Below are positions 19,024-28,880 of a stretch of 64,000 nt of DNA, one piece after another (position 1 is the first letter of the stretch; every line of letters starts with the position of its first letter). The DNA is taken from positions 806,001 through 870,000 of the forward strand of contig NZ_BAAFZV010000001.1 in the NCBI RefSeq assembly GCF_045866565.1. Direction: 5' to 3'. The position numbers and the translations under genes were made by a program. The notes under the pieces were generated by a model. That model was not told the origin of the DNA. It saw nothing but the letters and a program-made list of their open reading frames with translations, and searched no databases. Source of the stretch: Cognatilysobacter claricitrinus (GTDB taxonomy: Bacteria; Pseudomonadota; Gammaproteobacteria; Xanthomonadales; Xanthomonadaceae).

Positions 19024-19797
19024 ATGCTGCAGGAAACCCTCGCCCAAGCCGCCGCCACCGGAGGCAACGCCGCAAATGCCCTGACGCAGATGGGCCCGCT
19101 GCACCTGCTCCAGGAAATGACCGGTAGCCCGGGTCAGTACATCATTTCCTGGGTCGTGCTCCTCACCCTGACGCTGATGTCCGCCATGTCGATCTACTGG
19201 ATCGTCATGAACTTCATCAAGAACACGCGTCTGCGCACCTCCAGCGACCGCGTCATCAGCACGTTCTGGGAGACCCCGAACGCGCAGGACGCCATCCGTT
19301 ACATGGAAGAGCAGCCGCGCTTCGAGCCGTTCTCGAAGATCGCGCTCGACGCCGCCCAGGCCGCTGCCCACCACCAGCGTCACGAGGGTTCGCGCCTCGT
19401 CGAGTCGCTGAACCGCTCCGAGTTCGTCGACCGCGCCCTGCGCCAGGCCGTCACCCGTGAGTCGTCGCGTCTGGAAGCCGGCCTGACCGTGCTCGCCACC
19501 GTCGGTTCGACCGCTCCGTTCGTCGGTCTGCTCGGCACCGTGTGGGGCATCTACGGCGCGCTGATCCGCATCGGTGCTTCGGGCCAGGCGTCGATCGACG
19601 CGGTCGCGGGTCCGGTCGGCGAAGCGCTGATCATGACCGCGCTCGGCCTGTTCGTCGCGATCCCGGCGGTGCTGGCGTACAACTTCTTCAACCGCCTGAA
19701 CCGCGTGACGAACAACAAGTTCGACACGTTCGCGCACGACCTGCACGACTTCTTCGCCACGGGTGCTCGCGTCGGCGAAATCCCGGCCAAGCGCTAA
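19024..19797 (+). CDS. exbB: ExbB proton-channel protein
   Basis: 257 residues of the MotA/TolQ/ExbB family. Three membrane helices are visible: about 38-60 (QYIISWVVLLTLTLMSAMSIYW), near 160-180 (GLTVLATVGSTAPFVGLLGTVWG) and near 195-220 (ALIMTALGLFVAIPAVLAYNFF). The conserved stretch from GSTAPFVGLLGTVWGI through the Gly/Pro-rich third helix is diagnostic. The N-terminus contains a Gln/Ala-rich periplasmic tail. ExbB pentamers surround an ExbD dimer and energise TonB. Spacing to tonB and exbD1 supports one transcript. Confidence 0.94.
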   Translation: MLQETLAQAAATGGNAANALTQMGPLHLLQEMTGSPGQYIISWVVLLTLTLMSAMSIYWIVMNFIKNTRLRTSSDRVISTFWETPNAQDAIRYMEEQPRFEPFSKIALDAAQAAAHHQRHEGSRLVESLNRSEFVDRALRQAVTRESSRLEAGLTVLATVGSTAPFVGLLGTVWGIYGALIRIGASGQASIDAVAGPVGEALIMTALGLFVAIPAVLAYNFFNRLNRVTNNKFDTFAHDLHDFFATGARVGEIPAKR

Positions 19798-19828
19798 TCC
19801 CGGTCGAACGCCCTAACCGGAGTCGGAA

Positions 19829-20248
19829 ATGGCCTTCAGTTCAGGCAATAGCAGCGGCCCGATGGCCGAGATCAACGTCACCCCGCTCGTGGACGTGATG
19901 CTGGTGCTGCTGATCATCTTCATGATCACGGCACCGCTCATGACCCACAAGGTCAAGGTGGAACTGCCCCAGGCCAACCTGATCAAGCGTGGCGAAGACG
20001 TTGCACCTCCGGTGCCGCCGGTCACGCTGACGGTCCAGGAAGACGGGTCGGTGTTCTGGAATGACGAGGCGATCACCAAGAACGCGCTCGAAAGCCAGCT
20101 CTCGGTGACCGCGCAGCAGACGCCGCAGCCGCAGATCAACATCCGTGGCGACAAGACGACGAAGTACCAAACGTTGAACGAGTTTGTGCAGATGGCCCAG
20201 AAGCAGGGCATGCGCAAGGTCGGCTTCGTCGCCACCAAAGAAAGGTAA
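19829..20248 (+). CDS. exbD1: ExbD biopolymer transport protein, copy 1
   Basis: 139 residues. The cytoplasmic N-terminus (MAFSSGNSSGPMAEINVTPL) is followed by one membrane helix carrying the conserved proton-accepting Asp in PLVDVMLVLLIIFMITAPL. The periplasmic domain includes LTVQEDGSVFWNDEAI. It forms the proton path with ExbB. It is paralogous to the next gene; the first 45 residues are nearly identical between the two. Confidence 0.93.
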   Translation: MAFSSGNSSGPMAEINVTPLVDVMLVLLIIFMITAPLMTHKVKVELPQANLIKRGEDVAPPVPPVTLTVQEDGSVFWNDEAITKNALESQLSVTAQQTPQPQINIRGDKTTKYQTLNEFVQMAQKQGMRKVGFVATKER

Positions 20249-20257
20249 GGAATCGCC

Positions 20258-20677
<420 letters not shown>

Positions 20678-20750
20678 TCGCAGTACGGCGCGTCAGAATT
20701 CGAACAAAGGCGCGCCCAAAGAATCACGCAACACCGCTTACCTTGTTGAA

Positions 20751-20778
20751 AACGCCACCTCCGGGTGGCGTTTTTTTT
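20751..20778 (+). terminator. Intrinsic terminator after exbD2
   Basis: A 9-bp stem AACGCCACC / GGTGGCGTT with loop TCCG (20760-20763) ends in eight T residues. It lies about 75 bases after the exbD2 stop and closes the TonB operon. Confidence 0.95.
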
Positions 20779-20957
20779 GCTTGATCGGACGTGCGAGACG
20801 CCGCAACGTTTCCCCACGCGGTGGGCTCGGCGAGCAACGCGCACCACAGCTGCGCGCGCCGACGCGTCGCGGCCATGGTGTCGGGTGCCGATGGATCACA
20901 TGCAGCCCACGTCGCCGGTCGTGCAGCAACCCGATGTCGAGCCACGAAAGACGGCCA

Positions 20958-21746
20958 CTAGGCCGCGCCTACCGCCTCGCGAATCACGCGCAGATAGCCG
21001 GCCACGGTCGGCGCGAGGCCGTCGTAAAGCGCTTCGCCGATCAACGCATGGCCGATCGACACTTCGAGCACGTCGGGCACTCCGCGCAGGAACGCGCCCA
21101 GGTTCACCTGGCTCAAATCGTGCCCTGCGTTGACGCCGAGCCCGACGGCCTGCGCGCGCATCGCGACCCGGCGCGCGGACGCGAGGGCGGCTTCTGCAGT
21201 CGACGCGGCGAATGCCTCGGCAAATGGACCGGTGTACAGCTCGACGCGATCCGCGCCGACGGTCGCGGCGCGTTCGACGCCGTGGTCGGCCGGCAACGTC
21301 GCCGCCTCGGCATCGGCATCGACGAACAGGCTGACGCGGCAGTCGAGCGCCTTCAACGCGGCAATGAGTTCACGCAAACGACCGACGTCCCCGGAGAAAT
21401 CGAAGCCGTGATCCGACGTGATCTGCGCGTCGCTGTCCGGCACCAGCGTCGCCTGTGCGGGGCGTACCGCTTCGCACAACGCGAGAAAACCCGGGTAGCC
21501 GGCGCGCGGAGGCGCGAACGGATTGCCTTCGAGGTTGAGTTCGACGCCGCGTTCGCGCGTCAGCACCGATAGCGCATGGACGTCGTCAGCGGTGATGTGG
21601 CGTGCGTCAGGGCGCGGGTGCACGGTGATGCCGGCCGCGCCGGCGTCGAGGCACGTCGCCGCGGCACGCACGACATCGGGTTCGCGCCCGCCGCGCGAGT
21701 TACGCAGCACGGCGATCTTGTTGACGTTCACGCTGAGCAGAGTCAT
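20958..21746 (-). CDS. pdxJ: Pyridoxine 5'-phosphate synthase
   Basis: 262 residues. PdxJ condenses 1-deoxyxylulose 5-phosphate with 3-amino-2-oxopropyl phosphate to make pyridoxine 5'-phosphate. Family marks include the N-terminal LSVNVNKIAVLRNSRGG, GITVHPRPDARHI, LNLEGNP and the late phosphate-binding VSIGHALIGEALYDGL. Length is slightly above the E. coli enzyme. It is convergent with the TonB operon, in the same neighbourhood as in Xanthomonas. Confidence 0.96.
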   Translation of the reverse strand: MTLLSVNVNKIAVLRNSRGGREPDVVRAAATCLDAGAAGITVHPRPDARHITADDVHALSVLTRERGVELNLEGNPFAPPRAGYPGFLALCEAVRPAQATLVPDSDAQITSDHGFDFSGDVGRLRELIAALKALDCRVSLFVDADAEAATLPADHGVERAATVGADRVELYTGPFAEAFAASTAEAALASARRVAMRAQAVGLGVNAGHDLSQVNLGAFLRGVPDVLEVSIGHALIGEALYDGLAPTVAGYLRVIREAVGAA

Positions 21747-22377
21747 GTGCGAATCCTAGCGCGCGGCACGTTCACTAGTGTTGGATCGCGGCGTCGCAGG
21801 TGGCCCTGGCCGACGGGATGCGTCGGCCGAATGCGTGAACCATTGGCGCGAGCAGTCGACGTCGTCGGTTGCGCGCGGAACAGGGTGCGATCCACAGTCG
21901 GTGCGACGTGACCTCTCGTACAGGAAGTCGGGCACGGCAATTGCGTCGGTATGAGACGTTACCGACACGCACTGCTGCATCGAAAGCAGCAGCGTCCAAC
22001 ATCCGTGGGCGTGAGGGTGGGCGTAGAGCGCCAGTGAGCTGGCTGTCGCCGCGACAACACACGTCGACGCGTCGTCCGCATGCTTCAACGCGCATGCGCC
22101 AGCGGCCTTCGGCCACTTCGCACACGCGTCATCGCCCGACCGGTCGCGCGCAACAGTGCAAATCTCGCGAAGGCTGCAACGCGATTGGCGTCGGGCGCGA
22201 GTGCCGGCGGACGCTCGGCCCGCTGCGTCAACGACCACGCCGGCAAACCAGCGCGAATGCTCCGTGACCACCATTCACAGGTAGCGCAGCCGCGACAGTT
22301 CGCGCGTGCAGGCGATAGCCACCGACACACGGATTGCCGTCGGAATCACGTCATGAAGGACACGGTAACCGCCCGCA
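21747..22377. other. 631-base region with no convincing gene
   Basis: Between pdxJ and the small membrane-protein gene at 22378-22638, several open frames exist on both strands, but their translations are low-complexity Arg/Ser/Ala-rich sequences with no signal peptide, hydrophobic pattern or known motif, and none has a good ribosome site. Third-position GC bias is weaker than in the flanking genes. I see no tRNA, terminator or repeat. The pdxJ promoter is presumably at its left end. Confidence 0.5.
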
Positions 22378-22638
22378 TCACTCGGCGGCAGGCGGTGCTC
22401 CGTCCATCGCTGCGCGCCGGGCTTCGGCCTGTTCGCGCAGGCGGGTCAGTTCCACCGGGTCGATGATCATCGACGCGTCGCCGCTGCGGCTTTCCATGCG
22501 CGAGGCCAGCATGCCCATCAGCCAGGCTACGAGCAGCGCCAACGCGACGAGCAGGGCGACGACCATCAGGGCGGTCGAGGCGGTCTTGAAGGCGATGGCC
22601 GCGGCGGCGATCGCGAGCAGCAGATAGAGCCAGGACAT
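22378..22638 (-). CDS. Small inner-membrane protein, 86 residues
   Basis: It starts MSWLYLLLAIAAAAIAFKTA and has two adjacent hydrophobic helices (about 2-17 and 24-46, TALMVVALLVALALLVAWLMGML). An amphipathic charged tail (DPVELTRLREQAEARRAAM) follows. A GAGGAACG ribosome site precedes the ATG. I do not recognise a named family. The plan of a two-helix hairpin plus cytoplasmic helix fits small membrane-stress or assembly proteins, but no function can be assigned. Confidence 0.7.
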   Translation of the reverse strand: MSWLYLLLAIAAAAIAFKTASTALMVVALLVALALLVAWLMGMLASRMESRSGDASMIIDPVELTRLREQAEARRAAMDGAPPAAE

Positions 22639-22853
22639 GCGACGTTCCTCGGGCGAGCAGCCGGAGTGTAGCGCCGCTTGGGGCGGGTGGTGGCCGGTGG
22701 GCCGACGGACGCGACCCTCCATCGGCGCCGGGCGTCGGCATCGCTTCCGATCGATGCCCGACAAGAACTCGCTGCGACCCGAACGTCAGGTGTGGGGTGG
22801 AACGCGCGCTCTCACGCGCATGACTGCCCGCAGCCACCATGCGGCGACAGTTC

Positions 22854-24281
22854 CTACAGCAACGGCGACATCAACCGCGCCAGCGCTTCCGGCAGTTTCG
22901 TGCGGAAGAACGCGCGACGCCTGTCGGGCCGTACGCGCGGTGCGTTCGACATGTCGTGCTGCAGCAACTCGGCGAGCGTTGCCGCGATGCCGGTGTCGCG
23001 GAACAGCATCGACACCTCGAAATTAAGGCGGAAACTGCGGTTGTCGAAATTCGCGCTGCCGATGATCGCGACCTCGTCGTCGCAGAGCAGCGCCTTGGTG
23101 TGCAGCAGGCGCGGGCCGTATTCGTGGATGCGCACGCCGGCGGCGAGCAGTTCGTCGAAGTAGGAGCGTGCGGCGAAGGTGACCAGTCGCGAATCGCTGC
23201 GGCGCGGCACCAGCAGGCGCACGTCGAGCCCGGCCAGTGCCGCGGACGTCAGTGCCATCATCGCGGCCTCGCCGGGCACGAAGTACGGCGTCGCCAGCCA
23301 GACACGCTGGCGCGCGCCGTGGATCGCCGACACGTGCAGGCGATGGATCGCTTCCCACGGGCCGTCCGGCCCCGACACCAGCACCTGCGTCGATACGTCG
23401 CCGGGCTCGCTGTCGAGTCGCGGAACGCCCGGTGGTTTCTGTCCGGTCGCGTAGATCCAGTCCTCGAGGAACACCTGCTGCAGCGAGGCGACGACGTCAC
23501 CTTCCAGGCGCAGGTGCAGGTCGCGATACGCATCGGAGCGCAGGCGCTCGTCCTCGTCGTCGGTGACGTTGATGCCGCCGGTGAAACCGATGCGGCCGTC
23601 GATGACGACGATCTTGCGGTGCGAACGCAGGTTGAGCCACGGGCGACGCCAGCGCGCGAGCATCGGGTGGAACCACGCGACTTCGCCGCCCGCGTCGAGC
23701 AGCGGCGCGAAGAAGCGACGCCCCAGCCGCGCCGATCCCACCGCGTCGACGAGCAGGCGCACGGTGACGCCGGCGCGGGCGCGTTCGATCAGTGCGTCAC
23801 GCACGCGCGTGCCGGTGCGGTCCGGCTCGAAGATGTAGTACTCGAGATGCACGTGGTCCTGCGCGCTGGCTATCGCGTCGAGCAACGCGTCGTAGGTCGC
23901 GCCGCCGTCGACCAGCAGGCGCACGTCGACGGCGGTCGACGCCGGCATGCGCGTGGTCGCGAGGCCGAGTCGCGTGAGTTCGCGTGACTCCGATGCGATC
24001 GCGTTTTCCGGCGCCTCCGGCATGCGTGCGCGGGCGCGTCCGCGGCGCAGGCGCTGGCGCCGGATGCGCTGCGGGCCGAATACGTAATAGACGAGGAAGC
24101 CGACGTAGGGCAGTGCGGCCAAGCTGATCAGCCATGCCAGCGTCGCCGCCGGCTCGCGCTTCTGCAGCACGATCCACAGGCCGAGGCCCACCAGGTAGAC
24201 CAGCCAGCCGGCCAGCAGCCAGGCGCCTAGCCGCGGGTGCGCGGTCACGAGCGCGTCGATCGCGTGGATCAGCGTCAGCAT
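22854..24281 (-). CDS. cls: Cardiolipin synthase (phospholipase D family)
   Basis: 475 residues. Two N-terminal membrane helices (about 20-45 and 50-75) precede two PLD catalytic domains, each with an HKD motif: SHRKIVVIDGRIGFTGGINV and HTKALLCDDEVAIIGSANFD. The order, length and Tyr-rich linker (HVHLEYYIFEPD) match bacterial ClsA-type enzymes, which condense two phosphatidylglycerols into cardiolipin. The start MLTLIHAIDALVTAH is chosen because the transmembrane region begins there; the frame is open further upstream but low in quality. It is divergent from the radical SAM gene at 24452. Confidence 0.92.
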   Translation of the reverse strand: MLTLIHAIDALVTAHPRLGAWLLAGWLVYLVGLGLWIVLQKREPAATLAWLISLAALPYVGFLVYYVFGPQRIRRQRLRRGRARARMPEAPENAIASESRELTRLGLATTRMPASTAVDVRLLVDGGATYDALLDAIASAQDHVHLEYYIFEPDRTGTRVRDALIERARAGVTVRLLVDAVGSARLGRRFFAPLLDAGGEVAWFHPMLARWRRPWLNLRSHRKIVVIDGRIGFTGGINVTDDEDERLRSDAYRDLHLRLEGDVVASLQQVFLEDWIYATGQKPPGVPRLDSEPGDVSTQVLVSGPDGPWEAIHRLHVSAIHGARQRVWLATPYFVPGEAAMMALTSAALAGLDVRLLVPRRSDSRLVTFAARSYFDELLAAGVRIHEYGPRLLHTKALLCDDEVAIIGSANFDNRSFRLNFEVSMLFRDTGIAATLAELLQHDMSNAPRVRPDRRRAFFRTKLPEALARLMSPLL

Positions 24282-24451
24282 CGGCGCGGCCGCAGTGGCG
24301 TGCGTGGGCGGCGGAGCGGGGCGGCGTGCTTGGACGGCATGCGGGACCGGACGGCAGGCACCGGGCGCTCGATCATACGGGCCGCGCGCGACAAGCGGCC
24401 GTGACGCCGCCGGTCGCACAGGCTGAGACGTGCGGCCCCGAGAATCCGCCG

Positions 24452-25540
24452 ATGACCGACGCGCGCAAAGCACTGAAACCGATCAAGGGCCGCGGGTCGG
24501 CATCGCGCGTGGCCGGCCGGTTCGAGGTCACCACCACGCAGGGCGTCGACGACGGCTGGGGCTCGGTCTACGAGGACCTGGTCGATCCGCCCAAGCTCGC
24601 GACCACCGTCACCGAGGAACGCGCGCGCACCATCCTGACGCGCAACCAGTCGCCGGACGTCGGCTTCTCGCAGTCGCTCAACCCGTACCGTGGTTGCGAG
24701 CATGGCTGCGTCTACTGCTTCGCGCGGCCGTCGCACGCCTACCTCGACCTCTCGCCCGGGCTCGATTTCGAGACCAAGCTGTTCGCCAAGACCAATGCGC
24801 TCGAACGGCTGCGCGAGGAACTGGCCAAACCGGGCTACGTGCCGCAGGTGACCGCGCTCGGCATCAACACCGACGCCTACCAGCCGATCGAGCGCCGCTA
24901 CGGGATCACCCGGCAGGTGCTGGAGCTGTTCGCGGAGACAAAGCATCCGGTGAGCTTCGTCACCAAGAGCGCGCTGATCGAACGCGACGTCGACCTGCTC
25001 GCGCAGATGGCGCGCGACAACCTCGTCAGCGTGCATTTCTCGGTGACGACGCTGGATAACCGGCTCGCATCGAAGCTCGAACCGCGTGCGTCGGCGCCGC
25101 ATGCGAAGTTGCGTGCGATGAAGGCGCTCGCTGCGGCCGGCGTGCCGGTCGGGGTGATGGTCGCCCCTGTGATCCCGATGATCACCGACATGGAGATGGA
25201 GCACATCCTCGAGGCCGCGTACGGGAACGGCGCGCGCGAAGCCGGCTACACGCTGCTGCGCCTGCCGCATGAGCTCAAGGATGTGTGGCGCGAGTGGCTG
25301 GAGCTGCATTACCCCGATCGCGCCGCGCACGTGATGAGCCTGGTGCAGCAGATGCGCGGCGGCAAGGACTACCACGCGGAGTTCGGCACGCGCATGACCG
25401 GCACCGGTGTGTTCGCGCAGCTGGTGCAGCAGCGCTTCCGCAAGGCGCGAGCGCGCCTGGGTTACGGGCGCTACGGTGAACTCGATGCGAGCCGGTTCAC
25501 GCCGCCGCGCAGGCCGACGCCACAGGGCGAGCTGTTCTGA
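24452..25540 (+). CDS. PA0069-family radical SAM protein
   Basis: 362 residues with the radical SAM cluster motif CEHGCVYCFARPSHAYLDL near residue 85. The following TIM-barrel elements fit (FETKLFAKTNALERLREEL, VTALGINTDAYQPIERRY, VSFVTKSALIERDVDLL). This combination, together with the YRGCEHGC context, marks the PA0069/SplB-like family. Its substrate is unknown; distant relatives include spore photoproduct lyase. The start MTDARKALKPIKGRG is the first one giving family-like sequence. Overlap with the far 5' end of cls on the other strand is avoided. Confidence 0.88.
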   Translation: MTDARKALKPIKGRGSASRVAGRFEVTTTQGVDDGWGSVYEDLVDPPKLATTVTEERARTILTRNQSPDVGFSQSLNPYRGCEHGCVYCFARPSHAYLDLSPGLDFETKLFAKTNALERLREELAKPGYVPQVTALGINTDAYQPIERRYGITRQVLELFAETKHPVSFVTKSALIERDVDLLAQMARDNLVSVHFSVTTLDNRLASKLEPRASAPHAKLRAMKALAAAGVPVGVMVAPVIPMITDMEMEHILEAAYGNGAREAGYTLLRLPHELKDVWREWLELHYPDRAAHVMSLVQQMRGGKDYHAEFGTRMTGTGVFAQLVQQRFRKARARLGYGRYGELDASRFTPPRRPTPQGELF

Positions 25541-25677
25541 CCGCAGGGCGCGGCGAGTGCCGAACGCCTACACTGCGTGGACACCGGTGGCGCGCCACCG
25601 CCGCATCGCGCTCTACTCGTCGACGCGACGAGATCCAGGGTCCGGCACGCATGCCAGGCCGTCGCAGGGAACTTCCG

Positions 25678-26805
25678 ATGCCGCTGTCCCGATTCATTCA
25701 GTCGCACATGGACCCGATCCTCGCCGACTGGGAGCAGTTCGCGCGCCGCAACGCGCCCGAAGGCACGCGCATGACGGACCTCGCGCTGCGCGACCACGCC
25801 AAGGACATCCTCACCGCGGTCGCGATCGATCTCGAATCACCGCAGTCGCAGCACGAGCAGTTCGAGAAGTCGCAGGGCGATTCGGACGACGCGAGCGGGC
25901 CACGCACGGCCGCGGCGATCCACGGCGCGCTGCGGCAGGACAGCGACTTTTCGCTCCTGCAGCTCAGCGCCGAATTCCGCGCGCTGCGCGCCACCGTGCT
26001 GCGCCAGTGGCTGCCGACCGTGCGCGAAGTCGACGAAGAAACGCTGGACGACATGGTGCGTTTCAACGAGGCGATCGACCAGGCGCTCGCGCAGTCGATC
26101 GTCGCGTATTCCGAACGCGCCGACATCGCGCGCGATCTGTTCCTCGCCGTGCTGGGTCACGACCTGCGCTCGCCACTTGCCACCGTCGCGATGATCGGCC
26201 AGCTGTTGACCGGCACCGGCGTGTCGCCGGCGCAGGTGCACGAGCTCGGCGAGCGCGCGTCGCGTTCGGCGCGCTTCATGCACCACATGGTCGACGACCT
26301 GCTCGGGTACACGCGCGTGCAGATGGGCCCGGGCATCCCGACCTTGCGCGTCGAATGCGATCTCGTCGACGTCGTGCATGCCGCTGTTGCCGACGCGGGC
26401 GCCACCTTTCCCAAGGCGCGCTTCGAGACCGCCATGCACGGCGACCTGCGCGTCCACGCCGATCCCGTCCGTTTGCAGCAGCTGCTCACCAACCTGCTCG
26501 TCAACGCCGCGCAGCACGGTGGCAGCCTGTCCCCGGTATGCGTCGAGGCAGAGGGCACTGCCGATGTCCTTGTCATGCGTGTCATCAACCAGGGGCGCCC
26601 GTTGCCGGAACAGGACATCGAGCGCATCTTCAAGCCGCTCGTGCAGCTGCCGGCGGCCGAGACGCGCACCACCAGTCTCGGACTGGGGCTCTACATCGCG
26701 CGCGAGATCGCGATGGCGCACGGCGGCACGCTGCGCGTGACCTCCGACATCGAGCGCGGCACGATCTTCGAACTGCGCCTGCCGCGCGAGACCGCCGCGG
26801 CCTGA
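25678..26805 (+). CDS. Soluble histidine kinase with RsbRD-type N-terminal domain
   Basis: 375 residues without membrane segments. The N-terminal 160 residues (MPLSRFIQSHMDPILADWEQ...) form a helical domain resembling the RsbRD_N sensor domain of stress regulators. The kinase core follows: H box AVLGHDLRSPLATV, N box LLTNLLVNAAQHGG and G2 box SLGLGLYIAREIAMAHGG. The G1 box is unusual (VINQGRPLPEQ instead of DNGPGI). No response regulator is adjacent; the nearest is at 28227. The ATG at 25678 has a purine-rich site upstream and is preferred over one nine codons earlier. Confidence 0.85.
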   Translation: MPLSRFIQSHMDPILADWEQFARRNAPEGTRMTDLALRDHAKDILTAVAIDLESPQSQHEQFEKSQGDSDDASGPRTAAAIHGALRQDSDFSLLQLSAEFRALRATVLRQWLPTVREVDEETLDDMVRFNEAIDQALAQSIVAYSERADIARDLFLAVLGHDLRSPLATVAMIGQLLTGTGVSPAQVHELGERASRSARFMHHMVDDLLGYTRVQMGPGIPTLRVECDLVDVVHAAVADAGATFPKARFETAMHGDLRVHADPVRLQQLLTNLLVNAAQHGGSLSPVCVEAEGTADVLVMRVINQGRPLPEQDIERIFKPLVQLPAAETRTTSLGLGLYIAREIAMAHGGTLRVTSDIERGTIFELRLPRETAAA

Positions 26806-27097
26806 TCACAGCGGCTCCGCAACCACTGCGCTGTCCGGCGGCGCGGCCGATCCACTCGCTGGGGCGCTCGGTCAGCCCGGCCGCCGCCAGCGCACCGGAA
26901 ATCACGAACACCGCTGCGACGGTCATCGCCGGCTCGCTGGCGAAACCCGACAGCGCCTGCTTCGCATCGAGCACGTTGGTCTGCACCAGCGCGAGCAGCG
27001 TGAGCGCCGCGGTGACGTCCACGCGCAGGCGCTCGCTAACGAACGGGTAGAGCGCGCCGGCGAGGATCGGCACGAATGCGATCCGGCGGAGGTCCAT
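26806..27097 (-). pseudogene. Remnant of an SLC13-type permease, N-terminal fragment
   Basis: On the minus strand the ATG at 27097 opens MDLRRIAFVPILAGALYPFV, followed by two helices and the typical QALSGFASEPAMTVAAVFVI. That pattern (a helix, NVLDAKQALSGFA, then MTVAAVFVISGALAAAG) is the start of SLC13/divalent-anion permeases. After about 85 residues (RPSEWIGRAAG) the similarity ends, at the 3' end of the kinase gene on the other strand. A full permease would need over 400 more residues, so this is a truncated relic. Confidence 0.6.
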
Positions 27098-27220
27098 GGT
27101 CGGCTCGGGAATCGTGGCGACGCAGCCATCGCCGCCGGTGCCCGCTGTGCGAGCTCCGTGGACCCCTCCGTCACCCGTGGCCGCTACACTCCGGCGTTTC
27201 CGCGAGCCGGCTTTTCCCCC

Positions 27221-28219
27221 GTGCCCAGCCCCCCGCCGACCGACCGGATGGATCCGACGGCCGCCGCCCCCGCGGCGTGGTTGTCGGCCTGCGCTGCGCC
27301 CAGCGCGCTCGTCGACGCAGACGGCCGCGTGATCGCGGCCAATTCCGCATTCACCCGGCGCCTGCATCTCGCCGCAGGCGCGCGCCTGGCCGACCTCGAT
27401 CCCGCGCTCGCCGATGCATCCGCAATTGCTGCGCCGATCGCGCTCGCCGCGTTCCCGGGTGGCCAGCTGCATGTGCATGCCATCGACGCGACGCATCTGC
27501 TCGCGCAATGGCTCGACGCGCCCGCGAACGGGCACGCCGAACAACGCCAGCTGCAGATGTTCGCCGACACCGTGGCGCACGATCTGCGCGCCCCGCTGCG
27601 ATCGATCGAAAGTTTCGCCAAGCTGCTCGAGGACCGCGCTTCCGAGAAGCTCGACGCCTCCGAGCGCATGCATCTGTCGCGCATCCGCGCCGCCGCGACG
27701 CGCATGTCCGGCCTGCTGCTCGCACTCGGCGAACTCTCGCGTGCAGCGAGCGCGCCGATGCAGCCCGCCGAAGTCGACATCTCGATCCTGTGCGAATGGG
27801 CGCTGGCCGAACTGCACGACCTGGAACCGGGACGCAGCGTCGCCGTCGATGTCCAGGCCGGGCTGCATGCGATCGGCGACGAACGCCTGCTGCGGCAGAT
27901 GCTCAAATCGCTGCTGGAGAACGCGTGGAAGTTCACGCGCAACACGGGCGACGCGCGCATCGACGTGCACGGTGAACGCATCGGAAACCGCCTGCGCCTG
28001 GTGATCCACGACACCGGCAGCGGATTCGACATGCAGTATGCTCACAAGCTGTTCCAGCCGTTCCAACGCCTGCACGGGTTGGACCAGGGCGCAGGCCACG
28101 GGCTCGGCCTCGCCATCGCGCAACGCATCGCGCACCGGCACGGCGGGCACGTGACAGCGGAGTCCACCGAGGGGCAGGGGAGCACGTTCACCGTGGACCT
28201 GCCTGCCGCCGACGACTGA
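27221..28219 (+). CDS. Histidine kinase with PAS-like N-terminal region
   Basis: 332 residues from a GTG at 27221 (MPSPPPTDRMDPTAAAPA); an ATG at 27248 is the alternative. A -10-like TACACT lies at 27183-27188, so the transcript probably starts between there and the GTG. A short PAS-like region (SALVDADGRVIAANSAFTRRLHL) precedes a phytochrome-type kinase core: H box FADTVAHDLRAPLRSIESF, N box LLENAWKFT, G1 IHDTGSGFDMQYAHKLF and G2 GHGLGLAIAQRIAHRHGG. All catalytic boxes are intact. The response regulator gene follows 7 bases after the stop, so they form a pair. Confidence 0.88.
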   Translation: MPSPPPTDRMDPTAAAPAAWLSACAAPSALVDADGRVIAANSAFTRRLHLAAGARLADLDPALADASAIAAPIALAAFPGGQLHVHAIDATHLLAQWLDAPANGHAEQRQLQMFADTVAHDLRAPLRSIESFAKLLEDRASEKLDASERMHLSRIRAAATRMSGLLLALGELSRAASAPMQPAEVDISILCEWALAELHDLEPGRSVAVDVQAGLHAIGDERLLRQMLKSLLENAWKFTRNTGDARIDVHGERIGNRLRLVIHDTGSGFDMQYAHKLFQPFQRLHGLDQGAGHGLGLAIAQRIAHRHGGHVTAESTEGQGSTFTVDLPAADD

Positions 28220-28226
28220 GGCGCGG

Positions 28227-28658
28227 ATGCACAAAGAAATCCTGCTGGTCGAGGACAATCCGGACGACGTCGAGCTGACCCGGCTCGCGTTCGACGAGGC
28301 CAAGATCGCGAACCAGCTCGCGGTTGTCGGCGACGGTGCCGAAGCACTCGACTACCTGTTCGCACGCGGCCGATTCGCGGACCGCGATCCGGCCGATCTT
28401 CCGTCGCTCGTGCTGCTCGACCTCAACCTGCCCAAGGTCGACGGCCGTGAAGTGCTGCAGGCGATCCGCGCGAACGAAGCCACGCGCGCGTTGCCGGTGG
28501 TGGTGCTGACCACCAGCACCGAGCCGTTCGACGTCGAAGCCACCTACGCGCTCGGCGTGAACAGCTACATCCAGAAGCCGGTGGATTTCGAGCAGTTCGT
28601 GTGGGCGGTCAAGCAGGTGGGCCTGTACTGGCTCGTGCTGAACCACTCACGGCCCTGA
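28227..28658 (+). CDS. Rcp1-like single-domain response regulator
   Basis: 143 residues consisting only of a receiver domain: ILLVEDNPDDVELTRLAFDE at the start, phospho-acceptor Asp65 in LVLLDLNLPKVDG, Thr in VVLTTSTEP and Lys in YIQKPVDFEQF. The inserted PADLPSLVLL loop and the long helix are typical of Rcp1-type regulators that partner phytochrome-like kinases. There is no output domain, so it must act through protein contacts. It is the partner of the kinase just upstream. Confidence 0.92.
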   Translation: MHKEILLVEDNPDDVELTRLAFDEAKIANQLAVVGDGAEALDYLFARGRFADRDPADLPSLVLLDLNLPKVDGREVLQAIRANEATRALPVVVLTTSTEPFDVEATYALGVNSYIQKPVDFEQFVWAVKQVGLYWLVLNHSRP

Positions 28659-28880
28659 GATCCAGCGCGGCGGTCGCCGCGTTCGTGCTGTTGCTCACGT
28701 TGCCTGTCGCGTTCGTCGCAATGTTTGCGCTCGCGCCCGCGTGGCGAACGGTTGAAGCGGATGTGCTGGCGGGGCGTTCGGTCGTTCGTGATCGGCGTGG
28801 TCTTCGGAGCCGTCGAAGCAGCCTTCGCTGCATGGCGCGATCGCGTTCGCGATGAAACGCCGATCGAACGCAACGCATCC

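Noticed and set aside
21756..22274. Possible genes in the gap after pdxJ
   Set aside because: Open frames on both strands have biased, low-complexity translations and no ribosome site or motif.
28601..28855. Possible small membrane protein after the Rcp1-like regulator
   Set aside because: One hydrophobic stretch is present, but the frame begins inside the regulator gene and ends in a low-complexity Arg/Ser tail, with no ribosome site.
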